From Clostridium sp. UBA2485 (GTDB lineage: Bacteria > Bacillota > Clostridia > Clostridiales > Clostridiaceae), in contig NZ_DDOV01000082.1 in assembly GCF_002341865.1 (NCBI RefSeq), positions 11,432 through 26,383 of the forward strand: a stretch of DNA of 14,952 bases, in the 5' to 3' direction. Each line of letters starts with the position of its first letter. Within the stretch, counting starts at the first letter, position 1. Below the pieces are notes generated by a model. That model had not been told where the DNA came from and ran no database searches. It worked only from the letters and a program-made list of their open reading frames with translations. Both the position numbers and the translations under genes were made by a program. Of this stretch, positions 9,801 through 14,952 are shown one piece after another.

Positions 9801-12800
9801 GTAGGATAGTTCCTAAGAGCAAGAGTATTAACAAACATACCAATGAGATTTTGCAGATCTATGTGATTTCTCCCAGCAACTGGTGTTCCAACTATAATAT
9901 CATTTTGTCCAGTGTATTTATATAGTAGTACATTAAAAGCTCCTAACAGCACCATTTGCAATGTAGTGCCAGTATCACTTGCTAACTTTTTTAACTTTTG
10001 AGTTAAGTTCTTTTCTAAGGAGGTTTCTATAGTGCTTCCTTCAATTTCACGTATAGTTGGTCTAACATAATCTGTAGCAAGATTCAAAACAGGGAGTTCA
10101 CCCTTGAAGCATTCCATCCAGTACCTTTCCTGCTGTTTCATAACAGTTTGCTCCATTTGCTTATTCTGCCAATAGGCAAAATCTTTGTACTGTATGCTAA
10201 GCTCTGGCAACTTCTTGCCTTCGTAAATAGAAACAACCTCTTTTACCAATATATCCATGGAGATACCATCAGCTATAATATGATGCATGTCAAAAATAAA
10301 TATCTGCTTTTTATAAGCTGAATCGCCATCAGCAAGTTCAATAATTCCAGCTCTTAAAAGAGGACCTTTGCTTAAATCAAATGGTTTAATAAAATTACTA
10401 ATAATTTCTTCGACTTCCTCATATACTGCATTATATCGAACCAGTTCAAAAGCTACATCTTTGTTTACCCTTTGCATTATATCTAAGTCCACCTCATGAA
10501 AGGAACTTCTCAGAATTTCATGACGACTTATAAGAGTTCTAAATGCGTCCTCCAGTTTTTCCACATTAAGCTTGCCTTCTATTTCCATTGCTCCTGATAT
10601 ATTATAATTTGTACTTTCTTCATCAAACTGTTGCAAAGTATACATCTGACTCTGAGATGAAGACAGCTTATAATACTCCTGCTCTGGAATAGGTTCAATA
10701 TTCTCTTGCCTACTTTCACTTAAATCTTCAATGACCTTTGCCAGTTCCTTTATTGTAGGGTTCTTGAAAAGCTCCTTTATCGGTACTTCTACATTCATTT
10801 CTTTATGAGCCTTTGAGACCAGTGTTATTGCCTTTAAAGAATGTCCTCCAAGATCAAAGAAATTATCATTTATACCAATCTTTTTAACACCTAATACTTC
10901 ACTCCATATTTTTGCTAAAGCTTCTTCAATTTCATTTCTTGGCGCTTCATATTCAGTTAAAGTTGTATCTAAGTTTGGTTCTGGAAGTGCTCTTCTATCA
11001 AGCTTTCCATTGGTTGTAAGAGGCATTTTTTCTAGTTCCATAAAGTAAGCTGGAATCATATATTCTGGCAATGTTTCTTTTAAGTACCCTTTTAGATCTA
11101 ACTCCTGAAACTTTTTATCACTTACAACATATGCACATATATATTTTTCCCCATCTTTGTTTTCCTTAACTAAAACCGCTGCTTCTTTAACATCTTCATG
11201 CTCTAATAACCTATTTTCTATCTCTCCAAGCTCTATTCTAAATCCCCTTATTTTAACTTGGTTATCTATTCTTCCCAAGAACTCTATATTTCCATCGGGT
11301 AACCATCTTGCTAAGTCTCCTGTTTTATACATCTTAGTTCCTGGTTCAAATGGATTTTCTATAAATTTTTCTCTCGTTAATTCTTCTCTATTCAAATAAC
11401 CTCTAGCTAATACATCTCCACCTATATAAATTTCGCCGACTACACCTATAGGTAAAAGTTTATTATTGATATCTAATATATAAATTTTAGTATTACTTAT
11501 GGGTTTTCCTATTAACACTGAATTTCTATACTTATTTCTATAGTTATACTTATGAACAATGCATCCTACTGTAGCTTCAGTTGGACCATATTCATTTATT
11601 ATTTCTATTTTATTCTCAAACAATCCACTGATTTGTTTAGCTAATTTTTCTGTTAAGGTTTCTCCGCCTACAATAAGTCTTTTAATTGATTTATTTACAG
11701 TTTTTATTTCTTTTAGTAAGCTCAGATGTGCTGGCGTTAATTTAATTACAGACTGATTTTCTCCACTAAATACTGCTTTTGTAAGACTATCAGGCTCTGT
11801 TTCATTATATATAATAATGGATTTTCCACTAATCAATGGCGTAAAAACAGATGTTACTGTTAAATCAAAAGACACAGAAGTATATAATGGCATATATAAT
11901 TCTTCTTCAATAGAGTAGTTATTCTTTGCATATTCAACATAATTATTTAATGTTCTATGTTCTATCATTACACCTTTAGGATTACCAGTAGTTCCTGATG
12001 TGTATATAACATATGCTAAATTAGTTGAGTAATTTATTTTATTTAGGTTACTTGAATCATTTATAAATAGGTCTTCATTAAATACATCAATAGATTCACC
12101 GTTAAACTCTACATTTTCTACAAATTTCTTTTGGCTTAATAATAGTTTACTTCCACTATCACTTAGCATATATTCTATTCTTTCCTTAGGGTAGTCTAGG
12201 TCTATAGGTAAATAAGCCCCTCCTGCTTTTAGAATTCCCATTATTCCTACTATCATCTCTATGGATCTTTCTAACATTATTCCTACTATTGAGTCAGCCT
12301 TAACAGCTTTATCTCTTAACACTCTTGCAAGACTATTCGCTCTTTCATTTAACTCTCTGTAAGTTAAACTCTTATCTTCAAATACTACTGCAATATTGTC
12401 TGGCATTTTTTCTACCTGAGCTTCAAATAACTCATATATTGTTTTATCCTTTGGATAATCTGCCTTTGTATCATTAAATTCAAATAATATCTTATTAGTA
12501 TCATCTTCAGATAATATTTTTATATCTTTAATCTTCTTATTATAATTATTTAAGACATCTTTCAAAGCCGTTATGTAACTCTCATATAAAGCTTTAACAG
12601 TAACTTCTGTTATTTTATTAGAATTATATACAATCTGTATATCTATTGATTTATCTTCCATAGGGTAAAGTAAAAATGATAACTCATTTTTATTTGACTC
12701 ACATATATAGTCAACATCCTTATCCTCATGTATACCTTTCATGCATATACTTATTGGTGTTAACTCCATTACGTCATTAGATAACCCATTTTGTACTAAT

Positions 12801-13225
12801 GCTTTTGAATTTAAATAAGCCTGATTTTTATAGTTATTTAACACTTTAGCTTTAATAGAGCCCATATACTCTAAATATGTCATTTCATGGTCTATGCAAG
12901 ACACTAATGGCAACAATTTATTTATATGCATATTTGCTCTAGCATTTTGATTACTATAACAAGGTATTCCAATTACAATATCATTTTTCCCCATATATTT
13001 AGATAAAGTAATTTTTAGTGTTGATACTAAAAAGGTGTATATCAAAAGACTATTATTCTTGCATATATCACTCAATTTGTTTCCATGCTCTTTATCAAAT
13101 ATTCCTTTATATATACTTTTTTTATATGGAGATTCGTCAGAATAATCCCATATAAACTTTTCATTATCTTTTAAGTTCTTAAATTGTTCATTCCAATAAT
13201 TTAAATCTTTCTTCTCTTTCTCCAT
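3866..13225 (-). CDS. Three-module NRPS: half-C / A(Asn)-PCP / C-A(unusual)-PCP / C-A(Thr)-PCP / half-C
   Basis: About 3,119 residues. Domain order: isolated C-terminal lobe of a C domain (about 1-248), A1 (258-747), PCP1 (Ser796, GGHSL), C (845-1288, HHIIADG at 981), A2 (1297-1780), PCP2 (Ser1834, GGHSL), C (1885-2321, NHIISDG at 2014), A3 (2332-2820), PCP3 (Ser2875, GGNSLL), and a second half-C tail (2935-3119). The pocket residues read as Asn for A1 and Thr for A3; A2 is uncertain. There is no epimerase, methyltransferase or thioesterase, so the chain is passed on, presumably to the KS downstream. PCP3 has GGNSLL rather than the GGHSL of PCP1 and PCP2. Start: ATG 13225 has GAGGGAGG 10 bases upstream, while ATG 13249, 2 bases after the previous stop, has no ribosome binding site. 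If 13249 is used the protein gains 8 residues. The first module is much more AT-rich than the rest. Confidence 0.95.
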   Translation of the reverse strand: MEKEKKDLNYWNEQFKNLKDNEKFIWDYSDESPYKKSIYKGIFDKEHGNKLSDICKNNSLLIYTFLVSTLKITLSKYMGKNDIVIGIPCYSNQNARANMHINKLLPLVSCIDHEMTYLEYMGSIKAKVLNNYKNQAYLNSKALVQNGLSNDVMELTPISICMKGIHEDKDVDYICESNKNELSFLLYPMEDKSIDIQIVYNSNKITEVTVKALYESYITALKDVLNNYNKKIKDIKILSEDDTNKILFEFNDTKADYPKDKTIYELFEAQVEKMPDNIAVVFEDKSLTYRELNERANSLARVLRDKAVKADSIVGIMLERSIEMIVGIMGILKAGGAYLPIDLDYPKERIEYMLSDSGSKLLLSQKKFVENVEFNGESIDVFNEDLFINDSSNLNKINYSTNLAYVIYTSGTTGNPKGVMIEHRTLNNYVEYAKNNYSIEEELYMPLYTSVSFDLTVTSVFTPLISGKSIIIYNETEPDSLTKAVFSGENQSVIKLTPAHLSLLKEIKTVNKSIKRLIVGGETLTEKLAKQISGLFENKIEIINEYGPTEATVGCIVHKYNYRNKYRNSVLIGKPISNTKIYILDINNKLLPIGVVGEIYIGGDVLARGYLNREELTREKFIENPFEPGTKMYKTGDLARWLPDGNIEFLGRIDNQVKIRGFRIELGEIENRLLEHEDVKEAAVLVKENKDGEKYICAYVVSDKKFQELDLKGYLKETLPEYMIPAYFMELEKMPLTTNGKLDRRALPEPNLDTTLTEYEAPRNEIEEALAKIWSEVLGVKKIGINDNFFDLGGHSLKAITLVSKAHKEMNVEVPIKELFKNPTIKELAKVIEDLSESRQENIEPIPEQEYYKLSSSQSQMYTLQQFDEESTNYNISGAMEIEGKLNVEKLEDAFRTLISRHEILRSSFHEVDLDIMQRVNKDVAFELVRYNAVYEEVEEIISNFIKPFDLSKGPLLRAGIIELADGDSAYKKQIFIFDMHHIIADGISMDILVKEVVSIYEGKKLPELSIQYKDFAYWQNKQMEQTVMKQQERYWMECFKGELPVLNLATDYVRPTIREIEGSTIETSLEKNLTQKLKKLASDTGTTLQMVLLGAFNVLLYKYTGQNDIIVGTPVAGRNHIDLQNLIGMFVNTLALRNYPTDDKTFIDFLGELKANTLDAYENQRYPFEKLVEKLDIPKDLSRNPLFDVMFVLQNTLNSEIKIDGARISPFRFGSKVSKFDLQLEAFEDNDVIRFVMNFATKLFKEETVKRMMGHLENILERVTQDPRIKLGEVDMLSEDERNLILFEYNNIEDSCDRYKTLNKLFEEQVKKTPHNEALICGEEVLTYSELHVKSNQVAHYLKAHGVKPGEAVGLLEKRCPGTIINLLGILKSGGCYVPIDSNYPQDRADYILADSGCRLMLEASEELEQVVSSYPLEDIMTGGSAEVGAYVIYTSGGTGKPKSIVITHEAAVNTIININRKFNINEKDKIIGLSPLCFELSVYDIFGALSAGAALVQVPDQRDTNVLYEVLKTQNITVWSSAPVIMDRMISRMNSDFSDYNLRLVLLNGNWIPIRRSDKIKDHFKNAKVVSLGGAMEGSIWSIHYPIMEMKNEWKSIPYDIQLVNQKFFVLDSNKRLCPIGVPGELYIGCAGPATNYRNDDKRTTNTFIWNSEQGYLHKTDDYGVLRRPSGCNEIAYIEFLGRKDSQVKIKGYSVEVGEIEACLRRYSQVKEAVVLDKKDLQGIKCLYAYIVSEGEVDNVKLKTYLLGLLPHYMIPQEIVNLDSMPITQDNKIDRRTLQSMEGSQKNNLKKGEYAAPANRTQEQLVAMWKEVLNIKDRISIKDNFFDIGGHSLSATLLVSKLRKEMDVTLGTKEIFQYPTIETIANFIDATAKQRETEIEILEKKEYYDCSSAQKRMFFINQIEGASTAYNNPLCFTVLGDFKAERLQEAFCMLIERHEALRTSFELQEGEVKQKVHESVDFDMIYLEEREENFERVAKDFIRPFDLSKAPLIRTQVVKISHNKHRLLFDMNHIISDGISMWILVEELIAFYEGKSLPPLKIQYKDYAAWQNRLFETEVIRQQEAYWLEVLKGNLNVINLPYDYPRPHVQSFEGSSITFSLEKELVDRLKAVCKQNGATLYMVLLAAVNVLLYKYTGQEDIIIGSPIAGRSHADSKGIIGMFVNTLAMRNYPEGSKTFQQFIEEVKKNALDAYDNQEYQFETLLEKLDIRRDIGRNPLFDIAFVLQNMDTRDMETDTFKFVPYEVESNISKFDLTIIAEEKGAGIDIILEYCTKLFKRETIARLYSHFKSLLDIITENVDIRIKDIDLLSQEEKMKLLYAPNDTSCTYPSEMTINQIFEQQVQKTPENIALVFEDQQLNYRQLNDRANQLARILRSKGICPDTIVAVMVERSIELIVGMLAVLKAGGAYLPIDPEYPDDRIHYTLQDSGAKILLTQKNLLDTVQFEGISICVEDESIYSGEAADLENICTPSSLAYVIYTSGTTGKPKGVMIEHVNVVRLIYNDSLQFDFSEQDIWTMFHSACFDFSVWEMYGALLYGGKLVVIPKKIARSTGMYLELLKKHKVTVLNQTPSAFYNLINEEMKANDRELMLRYVIFGGEALKPLMLKQWKEKYTNTKLINMYGITETTVHVTFHEVTDKDMELNTSNIGKPIPTTTVYIMDKNSRLLPVGVAGEMFVGGDGVGRGYLNRSALTAERFVENPYKPGERLYRSGDLARFLPDGNMEYLGRADNQVKIRGFRIELGEIESQLLKHVSIKEAVVVMRERSSNDRYLCAYIVSKEQLFVTQLKQYLSKFLPDYMIPSYFVEINKLPLTSNGKVDIRALPDAIGNIQVGVEYVPPKSDIEKKLVEIWQKVLGVERVGIDESFFDLGGNSLLILQMHTEIEKCFPGKVTVANIFAYPTISKLAEYIDENAEKENRQISFTYVKLPEEYMADGDYEDSTFEFNLTGELYEKITTVAQHADTDTYGILLSLYAYMISQVSETPKITVQAMVKTQGEVTALDMDMTYVEDIPGLISLVEQVQHETKDPNRYDIKEILECKQVKNNGDVLPLFYKKDRLSLSGKLTEVYDMVLEVWDQEDGIEFAFDYDARRMDGKRQEKLINNYINLIRAVGNSFKK
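3869..4420 (-). other. C-terminal isolated C-lobe of a condensation domain
   Basis: After PCP3, about 185 residues resemble the second lobe of a C domain: a YGILLSLYAYMISQVS segment matches the LYMVLLAAVNVLLYKYTG helix of the complete domains, LPLFYKK matches NPLFDV, and EDGIEFAFDYDARRMD matches the last strand and helix. No HHxxxDG and no thioesterase GxSxG are present. It sits exactly where the chain must leave the NRPS for the KS. Confidence 0.65.
4765..6230 (-). other. Adenylation domain A3, predicted L-Thr
   Basis: Core motifs are intact (YTSGTTGKPKG, YRSGDL, NGKVDIR). The pocket read by eye is D-F-W-N-I-G-M-V-H-K, the published threonine code. The A5 motif reads MYGITETTVH in place of YGPTE. 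It feeds PCP3 and hence, by gene order, the KS. Confidence 0.85.
7890..9335 (-). other. Adenylation domain A2, cysteine/heterocyclisation lineage, altered pocket
   Basis: Its motifs (SVYDIFGALSAGAALV, SSAPVIM, GGAMEGSIWS, SIPYDIQLVNQ) are those of A domains found beside heterocyclisation domains. The pocket read by eye is E-L-Y-S-L-N-L-I-W-K, against D-L-Y-N-L-S-L-I-W-K for cysteine. Position 235, which normally holds the amine-binding Asp, is Glu. Several core motifs deviate: TSGGTGKPKS, GGAME for GGATE, KTDDY for the TGDL motif, and DNKIDRR for NGKxDRR, although the A10 lysine is kept. The upstream C domain is an ordinary HHxxxDG type, not a cyclisation domain. The substrate is unknown and activity is uncertain. 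Confidence 0.7.
10891..11044 (-). repeat. Direct repeat copy 2 (A1/PCP1 boundary of the three-module NRPS)
   Basis: A 154-base stretch covering the end of A1 and the start of PCP1. It aligns without gaps to 14799-14952 at an offset of 3,908 bases, with 5 mismatches counted by eye (about 97%). Similarity falls off sharply inside the PCP, below about 10880. Confidence 0.9.
10985..12450 (-). other. Adenylation domain A1, predicted L-Asn
   Basis: All core motifs look intact: YTSGTTGNPKG, NEYGPTE, YKTGDL, a GRIDNQVKIRGFRIELGEIE-type A8 and NGKLDRR. Aligning by eye to GrsA positions 235/236/239/278/299/301/322/330/331/517 gives D-L-T-K-I-G-E-V-G-K, which matches the published asparagine code. Confidence 0.85.
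12480..13225 (-). other. N-terminal isolated C-lobe of a condensation domain
   Basis: Residues about 1-248 begin at the YWNEQF segment that marks the boundary between the two lobes of a C domain. They continue through counterparts of the second-lobe motifs (a KYMGKNDIVIGIP segment matching KYTGQEDIIIGSP in the complete domains). The entire first lobe with the catalytic HHxxxDG is absent. The preceding gene already ends in a complete C domain, so this piece is not needed for catalysis. Confidence 0.75.
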
Positions 13226-13235
13226 AAAGTTTATG

Positions 13236-13243
13236 CCTCCCTC
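13236..13243 (-). promoter_or_regulatory. Ribosome binding site of the three-module NRPS gene
   Basis: GAGGGAGG on the minus strand, ending 10 bases before the ATG at 13225. It lies downstream of the alternative ATG at 13249, so it supports the shorter protein. Confidence 0.6.
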
Positions 13244-13251
13244 AAACATAC

Positions 13252-14952
13252 TTATATATTAAATTGCTCTTCTAATATATCTAACGCCGAGTTATCATCA
13301 AAATATATTTTTGAACATTCTAAAATTATATTATCTATAGTTATTTCTTTGTCTATTATTATTATTTGTAGTATATCAACATACTCTTTTATCATCATTT
13401 CTATAGTGCTTTTATTATAAAGATTAGTAGAATATGTTAATATTAAATCAATTACTTCCGGTTTTTCTTCCAATGTTAAGTCAAAATCTACCTTAGATGA
13501 CTTTACTTTTATATCATAAGGTTTAATTGAAAATCCATCTAGAATTTTTTCCTTCTTGTCAAATACATTAATAGAATTGAACATAACATCAAATAATGGA
13601 TTTCTACTTGTATCTCTTCTTACATCTAGCTTATCTACTAAAGCTTCAAGCTGATAGCTTTGATTTTCATATGCTTTTAATGAGTTTTCTTTTACTTCTT
13701 TTAAGAAATCTATATATTTCTTATCCCCTTGAGGTTTATTTCTTAAAGCTAAAGTATTTACAAACATACCCATTATGTTTTCAAGGTCTGCATGTGATCT
13801 TCCAGCTATTGGTATTCCTATTACTATATCTTCTTGTCCACTATATTTTGATAAAAGTATGTTGAAGGCTGATAGTAACACCATATGCATTGTAGTTCCT
13901 GTTTCTTTTGTAAGTTTTCTCAATTTTAAGGTTGTTTCTTCACTAAGTTCAAAACTTACACTGCTTCCTTCAAAGCTTTGCATAGCTGGTCTTTCATAAT
14001 CTATAGGGATATTTAGTACCGGTATTTCATCACTGAATTGATTAATCCAATACTCCTCTTGTTTTTTCATCTCTTCTGATTTTAAGAGTTTATTTTGCCA
14101 TGCTGCGAAATCTTTATATTGAAGTTTTAAGTGTTTTAAATCTTCTTCATTATATAACGCTATAAATTCTTTCATTAATATGTTCATAGATACACCGTCT
14201 GATATTATGTGGTGCATATCTATTAATAAATAAGTTTTTTCTCTTAACTCTACAAGCTCTACTCTAAATAATGGAGCTTTTTCTAAATCAAATGGCCTTA
14301 CAAATTTATTTACTATATCATTTATGTTTTTACTTTCTTTTCTGACTAATAGTTCAAATACATAGTTATTTTGTAATTTTTGTATTATTTCACCATCATA
14401 AGTTTCGAAATAAGTTCTTAATACTTCATGTCTTTGTGTTAACTTACTAAAAGTTTCTCCTATTTTACCCTTGTCAACTTTCCTTTCCAACTCAAAAACT
14501 GCTGACATATTGTAAGCTGTGCTATCCTTATCAAATTGTTGAAGCATATACATTCTCTTTTGAGCTGAAGATGCTTCATAATAATCTTTTTCTTCTACTT
14601 TTTCTATCTTTGAATAAAGATTTTCCTCTACATTTTCAATGAATTTACTTAGTTCTTTTATTGTTGGTGACTTAAATAACTCCTTTAATGGTATTTCTTT
14701 ATTTAGTTTCTTATGAATCTTAGACATAAGTACTGTTGCTTTTAAAGAGTGTCCCCCAAGTTCAAAGAAGTTATCGTTTATTCCTACTTTTTTAACGCCT
14801 AATACTTCACTCCATATTTTTACTAAAGCTTCTTCAATTTCATTTCTTGGCGCTTCATATTCAGTTAAAGTTGTATCTAAGTTTGGTTCTGGAAGTGACC
14901 TTCTATCAAGCTTTCCATTGATTGTAAGATGCATTTTTTCTAGTTCCATAAA
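13252..14952 (-). CDS. Upstream NRPS, 3' end: end of A domain / PCP / complete C domain (partial)
   Basis: The frame is open to the right edge, so the 5' part lies outside the window and 566 residues are visible. Counting from the edge, residues 1-30 are the last part of an A domain (NGKLDRRSLPEP). A PCP follows with its phosphopantetheine serine at 69 (LGGHSL). A complete C domain runs from about 123 to the end with HHIISDG at 247-253 and NPLFDVMF in the second lobe. The protein ends shortly after this C domain, so that domain must act in trans on a carrier protein of the next gene, by gene order the Asn-loaded PCP. The stop is 2 bases from the upstream candidate ATG of the next gene and 26 from the preferred one. 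The DNA is very AT-rich, like the first module of the next gene. Confidence 0.92.
   Translation of the reverse strand, partial: FMELEKMHLTINGKLDRRSLPEPNLDTTLTEYEAPRNEIEEALVKIWSEVLGVKKVGINDNFFELGGHSLKATVLMSKIHKKLNKEIPLKELFKSPTIKELSKFIENVEENLYSKIEKVEEKDYYEASSAQKRMYMLQQFDKDSTAYNMSAVFELERKVDKGKIGETFSKLTQRHEVLRTYFETYDGEIIQKLQNNYVFELLVRKESKNINDIVNKFVRPFDLEKAPLFRVELVELREKTYLLIDMHHIISDGVSMNILMKEFIALYNEEDLKHLKLQYKDFAAWQNKLLKSEEMKKQEEYWINQFSDEIPVLNIPIDYERPAMQSFEGSSVSFELSEETTLKLRKLTKETGTTMHMVLLSAFNILLSKYSGQEDIVIGIPIAGRSHADLENIMGMFVNTLALRNKPQGDKKYIDFLKEVKENSLKAYENQSYQLEALVDKLDVRRDTSRNPLFDVMFNSINVFDKKEKILDGFSIKPYDIKVKSSKVDFDLTLEEKPEVIDLILTYSTNLYNKSTIEMMIKEYVDILQIIIIDKEITIDNIILECSKIYFDDNSALDILEEQFNI
14799..14952 (-). 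repeat. Direct repeat copy 1 (A/PCP boundary of the upstream NRPS)
   Basis: Partner of 10891-11044, in the same coding frame and orientation. It runs to the window edge, so the full repeat is probably longer and may take in much of an A domain. Confidence 0.9.

Noticed and set aside
9360..10690. Heterocyclisation (Cy) domain in front of the cysteine-like A2
   Set aside because: The domain carries HHIIADG of a normal C domain and not the DxxxxDxxS motif of Cy domains.
13252..14949. Start of the right-hand NRPS at the ATG at 14949
   Set aside because: The frame remains open to the edge and this ATG falls inside the end of an A domain, so it is an internal Met and the gene is simply cut by the window.
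1..14952. CRISPR array, tRNA, rRNA, insertion sequence or riboswitch
   Set aside because: No regularly spaced short repeats, transposase frames or conserved RNA elements were found. Nearly all bases are in assembly-line coding sequence.

Overview
This window is an internal segment of a large non-ribosomal peptide synthetase / polyketide synthase (NRPS/PKS) operon. Every real gene lies on the minus strand, so transcription runs from the right edge to the left edge, and both ends of the window cut through genes. The AT-rich DNA, AGGAG-type ribosome binding sites and Firmicute-style assembly-line motifs suggest a Clostridium-like low-GC Firmicute. No marker gene allows a species call.

Layout in transcription order: (1) 14952-13252, the 3' end of an upstream NRPS (end of an A domain, PCP, complete C domain). 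(2) 13225-3866, a three-module NRPS of about 3,119 residues: half C / A(Asn) / PCP / C / A(unusual) / PCP / C / A(Thr) / PCP / half C. (3) 3849-3718, a 43-codon small ORF with its own ribosome binding site. (4) 3696-2371, a discrete malonyl-CoA acyltransferase. (5) 2402-1, the 5' part of a PKS-NRPS hybrid: KS / acyltransferase-less linker / ACP / start of a C domain. Genes are spaced by 2-25 bases or overlap. There is no gene-free stretch over about 20 bases, and no promoter, terminator, RNA gene, mobile element or CRISPR array was seen.

Inferred chemistry: the upstream NRPS hands its chain through its terminal C domain to Asn. A second residue is added by an A domain of cysteine/heterocyclisation ancestry with a non-standard pocket, then Thr. 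The Thr carrier protein passes the chain to the KS, which extends it by one malonate unit supplied in trans by the discrete acyltransferase. With no reductase in the module, a beta-keto link is expected, and a following C domain returns the chain to peptide synthesis. The discrete acyltransferase next to an AT-less KS recalls the iturin/mycosubtilin (ItuD/FenF) arrangement, but the rest of the order differs.

The most unusual points are: isolated C-terminal lobes of condensation domains at both ends of the central NRPS, one directly after a complete C domain and one at the NRPS-to-PKS junction; the small ORF at that junction; the divergent second A domain; and a composition break inside the first module beside a 97% identical direct repeat, suggesting mosaic assembly by module recombination.
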